Below are positions 35,778 to 44,234 of a DNA stretch of 64,000 nucleotides, piece by piece. The first letter of the stretch is position 1; each line of letters starts with the position of its first letter. The notes beneath the pieces are model-generated. The model had not been told where the DNA came from and did not search any database. It saw only the letters and a list, made by a program, of their open reading frames with translations. This DNA comes from Fodinicurvata fenggangensis DSM 21160 (lineage in GTDB: Bacteria; Pseudomonadota; Alphaproteobacteria; Kiloniellales; DSM-21159): NCBI RefSeq assembly GCF_000686045.1, contig NZ_JMLV01000010.1:83761-147760 (forward strand), read 5' to 3'. The translations under genes were made by a program, and so were the position numbers.

Positions 35778-36806
35778 ATGCCTCGAAGCGAACTCCTGCC
35801 CGAAAACTGGCTCTATGTGACCGACCAGGGTCTCTACTGTGCGCCCGGCGATTTCCATGTCGACCCGCACCGCGCCGTGCCGCGCGCGCTGGTGACCCAC
35901 GGCCATGCCGACCATGCGCGTCCGGGCCATGACAAGGTATTGGCCACGGCCGAGACGCTGGCCATCATGCGCAGCCGCTACAAGGACAAGGCGGGCCGCG
36001 AATGGCAGGTACTGGCCTATGGCGAGGTGATTCAGATCGGCGAGGTACGGGTCCGTCTGGTGCCGGCCGGCCATGTGCTGGGTTCGGCCCAGGCGGTGCT
36101 GGAACATCGCGGGCAGCGCATCGTCGTCTCCGGCGACTATAAGCGGCGGGAGGATCCCACCTGCGCACCCTTCGAGCCGGTGCCCTGCGACGTCTTCATA
36201 ACGGAAGCTACCTTCGGCCTGCCGGTCTTCCGTCATCCCGATCCGGATCGCGAGGTGGCCAAGCTGCTCAACTCCCTGCGGCTCTTTCCGGAGCGCACGC
36301 ACGTGGTGGGCGTCTATGCCCTGGGCAAGGCGCAACGGATGATCGCCCTGCTGCGCCGCGCCGGCTACGATGCGCCGATCTATATCCACGGTGCGTTGCA
36401 GCAGCTTTGCGAGCTTTACCGCGCCCACGGGGTCGAGCTGGGCGAGCTGCGTCCGGCCACCGCCAGCCAGAAGGAGGAGATGACGGGCGCCCTGGTGCTG
36501 GCGCCGCCCTCGGCCATCGCCGACCGCTGGGCGCGCCGGCTGAGCGAGCCGGTGATTGCCATGGCTTCGGGCTGGATGCAGGTGCGCCAGCGCGCCCGCC
36601 AGCGCGGCGTGGAGATGCCGCTTGTGATCTCCGATCATGCCGACTGGGACGAGCTGACGCGCAGCTTTGCCGATGTGGGCGCGCCGGAGATCTGGGTCAC
36701 CCACGGCAACGAGGAGGCTCTGATCCACTATGCGCAGCAGCAGGGGCTGCGCGCCCGGGCCCTGTCGCTGATCGGCCGCGGCGACGAGGAGCAGGAGGCC
36801 GTCTGA
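35778..36806 (+). CDS. Ligase-associated DNA damage response exonuclease
   Basis: A 342-residue metallo-beta-lactamase/beta-CASP nuclease. The Zn motif THGHADHARPGHD has His41, His43, Asp45 and His46. SGDYKRREDPTCAPFEP, EATFGLPVFRHPD and ISDHADWDEL are further core motifs. It is the exonuclease of the ligase/helicase/PdeM association and directly precedes the ligase gene with a 4-base gap. The helicase and pdeM genes are 20 kb upstream in this genome. Confidence 0.93.
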   Translation: MPRSELLPENWLYVTDQGLYCAPGDFHVDPHRAVPRALVTHGHADHARPGHDKVLATAETLAIMRSRYKDKAGREWQVLAYGEVIQIGEVRVRLVPAGHVLGSAQAVLEHRGQRIVVSGDYKRREDPTCAPFEPVPCDVFITEATFGLPVFRHPDPDREVAKLLNSLRLFPERTHVVGVYALGKAQRMIALLRRAGYDAPIYIHGALQQLCELYRAHGVELGELRPATASQKEEMTGALVLAPPSAIADRWARRLSEPVIAMASGWMQVRQRARQRGVEMPLVISDHADWDELTRSFADVGAPEIWVTHGNEEALIHYAQQQGLRARALSLIGRGDEEQEAV

Positions 36807-36810
36807 ACCC

Positions 36811-38382
36811 ATGGAGCGTTTCGCCTTCCTGCTCGATCGCCTCAGCCTGACCCCCGGGCGCAACGACAAGCTGCGCCTGATGGCGGACTATTTCGCCCAT
36901 GCGCCGGACCCGGATCGCGGCTGGGCGCTGGGGGCGCTGACCGGCACGCTGGATTTTCGCAGCGCCAAGCCCGCCCAGGTGCGTACGCTGGCCGAGGAAC
37001 GCCACGATCCCGTGCTGTTCCGCTGGTCGCACGACTATGTGGGCGATCTGGCGGAGACCGTCTCGCTGATCTGGCAGGCACGCGCCGGCGCCAATCGCCC
37101 GCCCGAATTGAACGAGATCGTCGAGCGCCTGCAGGACGCGCCCCGGGCCCAGGTGCCGGGCCTGCTGGAAGGCTGGCTGGACGCGCTGGATACCACCGGG
37201 CGCTGGGCGCTGCTGAAGTTCATCACCGGTGGCCTGCGCGTCGGTGTCTCCGAACGGTTGGCCAAGACGGCCCTGGCCGAGTTTGGTAACTGCGCCGTGG
37301 GTGAGATCGAGGAGGTCTGGCACGGCCTGGCCCCGCCCTATGAAACGCTCTTCGCCTGGTTGGAAGGGCAGGGCGCGCGCCCCGAGCCGGACCGCAGTGC
37401 CGCCTTCCGTCCGCTGATGCTGGCGCACCCTCTGGAGGAACGCGAGGTCGAGTCTCTCCAGTTGGAGAGCTTTGCTGTTGAGTGGAAGTGGGACGGCATT
37501 CGCGTGCAGCTGGTCGCCTATGACGGCAAGGCGCGGCTGTTCAGCCGCACGGGCGAGGAGATCAGCCACAGCTTTCCCGACGTGCTGGAGGGCGTGAATT
37601 TCGAGGGCGTGCTGGACGGCGAGCTGCTGGTGGTGCGTGACGGCGAGGTGGCGCCCTTCAACGACCTGCAGCAGCGCCTAAACCGCAAGTCCGTGACAGC
37701 GGCGGGCCTGCGCAAGCATCCGGCCCATATACGCCTCTATGACCTGCTGTTCGAAGGCGATGAGGACCTGCGCGATCTTTCCTTCACTGAGCGCCGACGC
37801 CGGCTTGAGGACTGGTATGCCCATCACCGGCCGCCGCGCATGGACCTCTCACCCCTGGTGGTGGCCGACGGCATGGACAGCCTGGCACGCCTGCGCGCCG
37901 AGGCGCGGCAGCAAAGCCTTGAGGGTCTGATGCTAAAGCGGCGCGACAGCAGCTATGTCGCCGGACGGCCGCGCGGGCTCTGGTACAAGTGGAAACGCGA
38001 CCCGCTGTCGCTGGACGCCGTGCTGATGTACGCCCAGCGCGGCCACGGCAAGCGCAGCTCGTTCTATTCCGACTACACCTTCGGCGCCTGGACCGAGGCG
38101 GGTGAGCTGGTGCCGGTGGGCAAGGCCTATTCCGGCTATACGGACGAAGAGCTGAAGAAGCTGGACAAGTGGGTACGCGACAACACCGTGGAGCGCTTCG
38201 GCCCGGTGCGTGCCGTTGCCCCCGGCCTGGTCTTCGAGGTGGTCTTCGACGCCGTCCAGCCCTCAACCCGCCACAAGTCGGGGCTGGCCATGCGCTTCCC
38301 GCGCATCAGCCGCATCCGCTGGGATAAGCCGGCCGAAGAGGCAGACCGGCTGGAAACGCTACAGAAGCTGGTGGAGGGGTAG
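36811..38382 (+). CDS. ATP-dependent DNA ligase (ligase-associated cluster type)
   Basis: A 523-residue cisplatin-ligase-like ATP-dependent DNA ligase. The N-terminal DNA-binding domain is followed by the nucleotidyl-transfer motif I VEWKWDGIRVQ with adenylated Lys226. Motif III is LFSRTGEEISHSFPDV and motif IV is LDGELLVVRDGEVAPFNDLQ. Motif V is EGLMLKRRDSSYVAGRPRG with WYKWKRDPLSLDAVLMYAQ. An OB-fold C-terminus follows. It seals nicks in damage repair rather than replication. No NHEJ polymerase domain is present. Confidence 0.94.
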   Translation: MERFAFLLDRLSLTPGRNDKLRLMADYFAHAPDPDRGWALGALTGTLDFRSAKPAQVRTLAEERHDPVLFRWSHDYVGDLAETVSLIWQARAGANRPPELNEIVERLQDAPRAQVPGLLEGWLDALDTTGRWALLKFITGGLRVGVSERLAKTALAEFGNCAVGEIEEVWHGLAPPYETLFAWLEGQGARPEPDRSAAFRPLMLAHPLEEREVESLQLESFAVEWKWDGIRVQLVAYDGKARLFSRTGEEISHSFPDVLEGVNFEGVLDGELLVVRDGEVAPFNDLQQRLNRKSVTAAGLRKHPAHIRLYDLLFEGDEDLRDLSFTERRRRLEDWYAHHRPPRMDLSPLVVADGMDSLARLRAEARQQSLEGLMLKRRDSSYVAGRPRGLWYKWKRDPLSLDAVLMYAQRGHGKRSSFYSDYTFGAWTEAGELVPVGKAYSGYTDEELKKLDKWVRDNTVERFGPVRAVAPGLVFEVVFDAVQPSTRHKSGLAMRFPRISRIRWDKPAEEADRLETLQKLVEG

Positions 38383-38838
38383 GGGATGCATGTTGGGCAA
38401 TCAGTTCCAGGATGTTTAGGGGGGCCATTCGGAGACGCACTTGATCGTCCGGTGCTTCGGATATACGCAAGTTTAGCTGCCGGTTGTCGTTGCCTTTACG
38501 CTGGAATTGTGCAGAGGACTCTACCGTTAGGAACCTGCTTTTTGGGCCCTTACTATGGTGCGGATCCGGGAATGGCACTGGGATTGGGAATTACTGATTC
38601 TATCATCGATATGCGTTATCATCGATATGAATGACTGATTTTCAGGAAAAGATGGTTGATATCATAAGTAGAAATATAAAAAATGTATTGAATTTGTTTA
38701 GTTACAGAGTAATAGTTATGTATTAAATTAGATAATTACTATTCATATAATAAAAATTACAATTATCTTTTATTAAAAATTCCATAATAATTAAATTACA
38801 ATATTATGCAATAGATGCTTTTAGAATAGGGGGGGGTT
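38383..38838. other. 456-bp intergenic transition from high-GC to AT-rich DNA
   Basis: The first 200 bases still look like host DNA and contain weak overlapping frames on both strands without convincing coding signs. The composition changes around 38,590-38,640, at a 13-bp direct repeat. From there to 38,838 the DNA is extremely AT-rich and non-coding, ending in a G-run that may serve as the ribosome binding site of the next gene. No tRNA, integrase or transposase is visible. Confidence 0.6.
38601..38629. repeat. 13-bp direct repeat at the left edge of the AT-rich islet
   Basis: TATCATCGATATG occurs at 38601-38613 and again at 38617-38629, 3 bases apart (16-bp period, about 1.5 helical turns). 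Each copy centres on the palindrome ATCGAT. The related palindrome TATCGATA occurs near the right edge (40250-40257). They could be protein binding sites or traces of an insertion junction. Confidence 0.55.
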
Positions 38839-39609
38839 ATGAAAAAACTTATAAGAAAATATAATAGTAGAAATATTAATAAATATAATTATCACTATAA
38901 GTTAAAAAATATAATGTGGCCACCTGCGCCGAAACAAATATTAATCGCACTAAATATATCTGCAGATAAAGTTGTAAATAATATAGATAAAATTGCTTTA
39001 GAAGAAAATTATTTATCTATAATTAATTATAATAAGATATCTAATTTGGAATGGTCTGTACTTTTGCTAGAGGATAGAAGATTTTTTGAACATTCTGGTT
39101 TAGAAATAATAAGATCTATACTTCGTACAATTAGAAGGATTTTATCCTTCAAGAGAATAGGTGGTATAAGTACGATAGAGCAGCAGATTGTTAGAACAAT
39201 ATTAGATGATAGGAGGAGAAATATTTCGAGAAAATTAAGAGAATCAGTAATAGCAAATGCAATTAATTACCGAGTAAAAAAGATAGATATATTAAGATCA
39301 TATCTTAGTATTGCGTATACAGGGTATAAGTTAAAGGGTGCAGATTCTGCATCATTGATGATATTTGGGAAAAAGGCAATTGACTTGAGTGAGAGTCAAG
39401 CAGATTTAATTGCATCACTATTAGTTTACCCAGTACCAAAAGCTATATATATGAGAAAAGATAAAATATTACCTTTAAATGATTGCCAAGAAATTATAAA
39501 TATTACAAATAATTATTCTCCAATCTGGAGTAAAAACATAAAGAGAAGGATGCTATACGCGGCTCATCTTCGTGGAAATTCCATAAAGCCTTCGTATGAG
39601 ATATATTAA
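38839..39609 (+). CDS. Soluble GT51-like peptidoglycan transglycosylase domain protein in AT-rich DNA
   Basis: A 256-residue protein with the three GT51 motifs: LLEDRRFFEHSG with catalytic Glu78, GGISTIEQQIVRT (108-120), and RKLRESVIANAI with Glu135, followed by ILRSYLSIAYTGYKLKGA and LSESQADLIASLLVYP. GT51 enzymes polymerise lipid II glycan strands on the outer face of the inner membrane. Unlike MtgA or class A PBPs this one has no transmembrane anchor or signal peptide; its N-terminus is Lys/Asn/Tyr-rich. Base and codon use (AAT, ATA, AAA) are unlike the neighbours, so it was probably acquired. G-run ribosome site upstream. The role is unknown. Confidence 0.8.
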   Translation: MKKLIRKYNSRNINKYNYHYKLKNIMWPPAPKQILIALNISADKVVNNIDKIALEENYLSIINYNKISNLEWSVLLLEDRRFFEHSGLEIIRSILRTIRRILSFKRIGGISTIEQQIVRTILDDRRRNISRKLRESVIANAINYRVKKIDILRSYLSIAYTGYKLKGADSASLMIFGKKAIDLSESQADLIASLLVYPVPKAIYMRKDKILPLNDCQEIINITNNYSPIWSKNIKRRMLYAAHLRGNSIKPSYEIY

Positions 39610-40191
39610 CGTCAATCTATCTGAATTTTTGAAGTTAATTTCATCTATTTCGTCAAAATGAGGAAGTGTTCTATCGCGAATACGTTCTTGTAATTTTGAG
39701 CAAAAATCATAATACTCAGCAGATAATATATTTATATCTTCATCTATATTATTATATGGTATTTTTCTATTTTTCAGGCAATATTCTATGTGATTCCCAA
39801 TTCTATAAAATTTATCATGTATATTTTTTTCAAAATGATCTAAATTTCTTTTATTATATAAAGTTAATAAATTTGACCTTACAAATCCAAAATTTTCATT
39901 CCATAATTTTACCGATTCTTTATATAAATCTCTCTTTTCCTGTATATTATTTTTACTATCTCTTTCTCTTATGGATATAGTAAGTAATCTTAATCTATAG
40001 AGCCTTTTGTCGCACAGTTCTATTAATTTATCACAGAGTATTTGTGCTCTCTGTAACTGCGCATCTTCAATTGAGCGACGATATTGTATATCCCAATATC
40101 TCTGCTGTATATTGGAAGCAAGTATAGTTGCAAACCCAGAAATAATAATTGCTATTATGGTTAAGAATATTCCTGTTGTCACGTACAACAC
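39553..40191 (-). CDS. Unknown membrane-anchored, charged helical protein in AT-rich DNA
   Basis: A 212-residue protein with one N-terminal membrane segment (about residues 5-26) followed by a long charged, helix-rich region (QQRYWDIQYRRSIEDAQLQ onward) with coiled-coil character. I recognise no domain. It shares the AT-rich composition of the GT51-like gene and is convergent with it, overlapping by 57 bp. The two probably arrived together. It may be a membrane sensor or effector partner. Topology would place the bulk in the cytosol or periplasm depending on insertion; the sequence does not settle it. Confidence 0.7.
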   Translation of the reverse strand: MLYVTTGIFLTIIAIIISGFATILASNIQQRYWDIQYRRSIEDAQLQRAQILCDKLIELCDKRLYRLRLLTISIRERDSKNNIQEKRDLYKESVKLWNENFGFVRSNLLTLYNKRNLDHFEKNIHDKFYRIGNHIEYCLKNRKIPYNNIDEDINILSAEYYDFCSKLQERIRDRTLPHFDEIDEINFKNSDRLTLIYLIRRLYGISTKMSRV

Positions 40192-40323
40192 CTGCTATGA
40201 TCGTGAAACAAGCTTAACTCTAATAATACCTCATTCTAAAGTTATTTTCTATCGATAAAATATTACCCTTAATCAGCATGGGGTTAGAATGCAAATTCAT
40301 AGACCAATCTGCGTTACGTGATC

Positions 40324-40914
40324 TCAAACCGAGGTCCAGCCGCTTGTCCCGCCCAGGGTGACCAGGATGCGCCCGATCCGCACTGTGTCGCGCAGACGCA
40401 GGCGTGCTTCCAGTCTGTCACGGCCTGCGCGGCGCAGCAGGAGGGCCGGTGTTGAGTCATCAATCTCCTGATGTTGCAAGGAAAGGCCGTGCCCGTGTTT
40501 TCCGGCGCGCAGGGCACCGATGGTGGTGTAGTGCATCTCGCTCTCCCCACCGTCCTGGATGATGAGAGCGTGGATATCTTCAGGACCGAGGGTGGTGTCA
40601 GGAAGAGCCAGGATCAGGTCGCCGGGGGCGCCATCACGGACGAGAGTCAGGAAGGCCTCGTCCCCACCCTGGCTCTGCAGGCGAACCGAAACCTCCACAG
40701 GCACCGACTTGCCGTCCGCACCCCGGATGGTCGTACGTATGCGCGAAAAACTCTGTGAGCTGAAGCGAGGCGTGTTTTCTGAGATCAGGGTAAGCGTGTT
40801 GTGCCGCCCCAGCTTTTGTCCCATTTCCGCCTGTGCCGTGACGGCATCGGGTCCAAGGGAGTCCGCGAGAAGAAATACTGCAATGAACAGGGCTATGCCA
40901 GCCAGTTTCATCAT
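40324..40914 (-). CDS. Predicted exported protein of unknown function
   Basis: A 196-residue protein. The signal peptide (about residues 3-24) ends near VTAQA. The mature part is about 170 residues, rich in beta-type segments such as TLTLISENTPRFSS, FLTLVRDGAPGDLILALPD and IHALIIQDGGESEMHY. It ends LVTLGGTSGWTSV. No family is recognised. The ATG at 40914 (followed by a second ATG) has GGAGG 8 bases upstream. The frame runs on upstream to 41277 within the betA gene and that part is not expected to be translated. It is downstream of betA with 113 bp between and may end that operon. Confidence 0.7.
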   Translation of the reverse strand: MMKLAGIALFIAVFLLADSLGPDAVTAQAEMGQKLGRHNTLTLISENTPRFSSQSFSRIRTTIRGADGKSVPVEVSVRLQSQGGDEAFLTLVRDGAPGDLILALPDTTLGPEDIHALIIQDGGESEMHYTTIGALRAGKHGHGLSLQHQEIDDSTPALLLRRAGRDRLEARLRLRDTVRIGRILVTLGGTSGWTSV

Positions 40915-41027
40915 CCTTCGTGCCTCCGGCAGCAGGATAATGCCTACACCGGTCAAAAGCTTAACGCTGCGGACTGAGAATCTTCCAGAGTGCATAAGGA
41001 TTAACCCGGCCGGAGTGCCGGGTCGGC

Positions 41028-42692
41028 CTAACGCTGTTTCGTCTGCCACTCCGGATGAATCCAGACTGGTGCGTCGGACGGAGCCAAGGGCTCCTTGCCG
41101 CGGATGGCGTCGGCCAGTTTCTCGGCGATCATGATGGTGGGGGCATTCAGGTTGCCGCTGGCGATGTCGGGCATGATCGAGGCATCGACGATGCGCAGGT
41201 TCTCCATGCCGTGAACCCGCCCCGCGCCATCGGTGACGGCCATTTCTTCGCCGGCCGGACCCATGGCGCAGGTGCATGAGGGATGGTAGGCGCTCTCGCC
41301 ATGGGCGCGCACGAAGGCGTCCAGGTCGGCGTCGTTCTGGACATCGGGGCCGGGGGCCAGTTCCGCGCCGCGGTAGGGGTCGAAGGCCGGCTGGGCGAAG
41401 ATCTCGCGGGTCAGGCGGATGGCCTCGCGCATTTCCTGCCGGTCATTCTCCGTGGCCATGTAGTTGAACTGGATGACCGGAGCTTCGCGCGCATCCGGAC
41501 TGAGCAGGCGCACCTGGCCGCGGCTGGTGGGACGCATGGGGCCGACATGGGCCTGGAAGCCGTGACCGCGGAGCGGATTGTTGCCGTCGTAGTTCATGGC
41601 GATGGGCAGGAAGTGGTACTGCAGGTTCGGGTGCTCGATGCCCGCACGGCTGCGTATGAAACCACCGGCTTCGAAGTGGTTGCTGGCTCCGACGCCGCGC
41701 TTGAACAGCAGCCATTCCAGGCCGACCCAGGCCTTGTTCCACAGCCTGGTCGAGCTGTAGAGCGAGACCGGCTGGCTGCAGGCATGCTGGATATAGACCT
41801 CCAGATGATCCTGGAGGTTCCGGCCCACACCCGGCCTGTCAGCCACAACGGGAATGTCCAGGGCCTGCAGCTCGTCGGCAGGACCGATGCCCGATAGCAT
41901 GAGCAGCTGGGGCGAGTTGATGGCACCGCCGCAGAGCAGGACCTCGCGATCGGCATGGAACTTCTGGGCCATGCCGCCGAAGGTGACCTCGACCCCGTTG
42001 GCCTGCTGTCCCTCGAGCAGCAGGCGCAAGGTAAGGGCGGAATGGCGGACGGTCAGGTTCGGGCGATCCAGGACGGGGTAGAGGTAGCCCTTGGCTGCGG
42101 ACCAGCGTTCGCCCTTGTGGACCGTCATGTCCATGTGGCCGATGCCTTCCTGTCGCTCGCCGTTCATGTCAGGGGTCAGGGCATAGCCGGCCTGCTGGCC
42201 GGCCTGGATCCAGGCCTGTTGCAGCGGGTTTTCCATGCGCCCGGCCGAGACCTTCAGCGGCCCGTCGCCGCCGCGGTAGTCGTCGGCCCCGTATTCATGG
42301 GCCTGGGCACGCCGGAAATAGGGCAGGCAGTGGGCATAGTCCCAGCCTTCCAGGCCATAGCTGCTCCAGCGGTCGTAGTCGCGGGCATGGCCACGCACAT
42401 AGGCCATGCCGTTGATGGAGGAAGAGCCGCCCAGCACGCGTCCGCGTGGGCAGTGGAGGCGGCGGTGGTCCATCCAGGGCTCAGGCTCGCTTTGATAGAA
42501 CCAGTTGAACTTGCGGTCGCCCAGGGGGTAGGCCAGCGCGGCTGGCATGCGGATGAAGATCGAACGGTCGCGCGGGCCGGCCTCCAGAAGCAGGACGCTG
42601 ACTTCGGGATCCTCGCTCAGGCGGTTGGCCAGGACACAGCCTGCCGAACCGGCACCGATGATGATGTAGTCGAAGTGCGTGTCAGCTTTCAT
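41028..42692 (-). CDS. betA: Choline dehydrogenase (GMC oxidoreductase)
   Basis: A 554-residue FAD enzyme oxidising choline to betaine aldehyde at the membrane. The FAD loop DYIIIGAGSAGCVLANRLSE is at 8-27. GMC signature 1, GRVLGGSSSINGMAYVRGH, is near 85-103 and signature 2, GGAINSPQLLMLSGIGP, near 255-271. The C-terminal active-site segment has ESAYHPSCTCAMG with the catalytic His. It closes the BHMT-betB-betA run on the minus strand. The identity as choline dehydrogenase, rather than another GMC alcohol oxidase, is supported by the adjacent betB. Confidence 0.93.
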   Translation of the reverse strand: MKADTHFDYIIIGAGSAGCVLANRLSEDPEVSVLLLEAGPRDRSIFIRMPAALAYPLGDRKFNWFYQSEPEPWMDHRRLHCPRGRVLGGSSSINGMAYVRGHARDYDRWSSYGLEGWDYAHCLPYFRRAQAHEYGADDYRGGDGPLKVSAGRMENPLQQAWIQAGQQAGYALTPDMNGERQEGIGHMDMTVHKGERWSAAKGYLYPVLDRPNLTVRHSALTLRLLLEGQQANGVEVTFGGMAQKFHADREVLLCGGAINSPQLLMLSGIGPADELQALDIPVVADRPGVGRNLQDHLEVYIQHACSQPVSLYSSTRLWNKAWVGLEWLLFKRGVGASNHFEAGGFIRSRAGIEHPNLQYHFLPIAMNYDGNNPLRGHGFQAHVGPMRPTSRGQVRLLSPDAREAPVIQFNYMATENDRQEMREAIRLTREIFAQPAFDPYRGAELAPGPDVQNDADLDAFVRAHGESAYHPSCTCAMGPAGEEMAVTDGAGRVHGMENLRIVDASIMPDIASGNLNAPTIMIAEKLADAIRGKEPLAPSDAPVWIHPEWQTKQR

Positions 42693-42740
42693 GCGAAATC
42701 CGGCGACAACCTCCTGATAGAGCCCCTGTGCCGGCGCGCC

Positions 42741-44204
42741 TCAATAGGGGCTTTCTAGCTCGCCCAGCTCGACATAGACGCTTTTCAGCTGGGAATAGTA
42801 TTCGATGGCCGCCTTGCCGTTCTCGCGGCCGAGGCCGGATTGCTTGACGCCGCCGAAGGGCATCTCTATGGGCGTCAGGTTATAGTTGTTGATCCAGCAG
42901 GTACCGGCCTGCAGGCGGGCGATGACGCGGTGGGCGCGGGCCAGATCTCGGGTAAAGACGCCTGCGGCCAGGCCGTAGGGCGTATCGTTGGCGCGCGCGA
43001 TGGCTTCCTCCTCGTCCTTGAAGCTCAGCAGCGAGAGGACGGGCCCGAAGATCTCCTCGCGCACCAGGGTCATGTCATCCTCGCAGGCATCGAAGATGGC
43101 GGGCGTGACGAAGCCGCCGCGGTCGAAGGGCGGATCGGTGACGCGTTGGCCGCCGGTGACCAGTTTTGCCCCCTCTTTCTGGCCGTCGGCGATGGCCTTC
43201 AGGACCTTCTGGGTGTGCTCCTCGGAGATCAGCGCACCCACCTGGGTATCCGGGTCCAGAGGATCGCCGATCTTGAGCGCCTCGGTGCGTGCCACCAGGC
43301 GTTCCAGGAAGCTGTCCTTGATGCTTTCATGCACGAAGACGCGCGTGCCGTTGGAGCATATCTCGCCGCCGCTGTAGAAGTTGCCCAGCATGGCGCCCGT
43401 GACGGCGCGGTCGATCTCGGCTTCCTTGAAGACCAGGATGGGGGACTTGCCGCCCAGCTCTAGCGTCACGTGTTTCACTGTGCCCGCGGCATCGGCCATG
43501 ATCTTGCGGCCAGTGCCGACTTCGCCGGTTAGCGAGACCTTGGCGATGTCCGGATGACGGGTCAGCAGCTGCCCGGTTTCGGCAAAGCCGTGCACCACGT
43601 TGAAGACGCCGTCGGGCAGGCCGGCCTCGCTGAGGATCTCGGCCACCTTCATGGCGGTCAGCGGCGTCAGCTCGGCGGGCTTGAAGATCATGGCGTTGCC
43701 GCAGGCCAGTGCTGGAGCCGCCTTCCAGCAGGCGATCTGGGTGGGGTAGTTCCAGGCGCCGATGCCGGCGCAGATGCCCAGCGGTTCGCGCCGGGTGTAG
43801 GCGAAGGCCTGCGGGCCCAGGTCGATGTGCTCACCCGACAGGCCGGCCGCCAGCGCACCGAAGTATTCCAGGCAGTCGGCGCCGCTATTGATATCCTCGA
43901 CGCTTGTTTCCTGGATGGGACGGCCGGTATCCAGCGTTTCCAGGCGGGCCAGCTCGTCGTTGCGGGCACGCAGCAGGTCGGCGGCACGGCGCAGGATGCG
44001 CCCGCGCTCGGCACAGGTCATGGCCGACCAGGTGGCAAAGCCTGCCTGCGCGGCTTCAACGGCACGTGCGACATCCGCCTGTCCGGCCTGCTGCACCTGG
44101 GCCAGCAGCTCACCTGTGGCCGGATTGCGGGTTTCGAATGTCTGCCCGTCGACTGCGTTCTGCTGTTTGCCGGCGATATATAGCTTGCAGTCTTGCTTGG
44201 CCAT
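42741..44204 (-). CDS. betB: Betaine aldehyde dehydrogenase
   Basis: A 487-residue NAD(P)+-dependent aldehyde dehydrogenase forming glycine betaine. The catalytic Glu is in VTLELGGKSP (near 252) and the nucleophile Cys in SGGEICSNGTRVF (near 286). NAD contacts include WNYPTQIACWKAAPALACGN. The C-terminus has INNYNLTPIEMPFGGVKQSG, typical of BetB. It lies between the BHMT-like gene and betA, supplying betaine for the demethylation genes to the right. Confidence 0.94.
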   Translation of the reverse strand: MAKQDCKLYIAGKQQNAVDGQTFETRNPATGELLAQVQQAGQADVARAVEAAQAGFATWSAMTCAERGRILRRAADLLRARNDELARLETLDTGRPIQETSVEDINSGADCLEYFGALAAGLSGEHIDLGPQAFAYTRREPLGICAGIGAWNYPTQIACWKAAPALACGNAMIFKPAELTPLTAMKVAEILSEAGLPDGVFNVVHGFAETGQLLTRHPDIAKVSLTGEVGTGRKIMADAAGTVKHVTLELGGKSPILVFKEAEIDRAVTGAMLGNFYSGGEICSNGTRVFVHESIKDSFLERLVARTEALKIGDPLDPDTQVGALISEEHTQKVLKAIADGQKEGAKLVTGGQRVTDPPFDRGGFVTPAIFDACEDDMTLVREEIFGPVLSLLSFKDEEEAIARANDTPYGLAAGVFTRDLARAHRVIARLQAGTCWINNYNLTPIEMPFGGVKQSGLGRENGKAAIEYYSQLKSVYVELGELESPY

Positions 44205-44234
44205 TGTGCTTCCGCCCTTGTCCGTTGCAGGGGT

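Noticed and set aside
38306..38634. Two short overlapping frames (82 and 90 codons) after the ligase gene
   Set aside because: No ribosome site, no domain, and they overlap each other and the ligase end on opposite strands.
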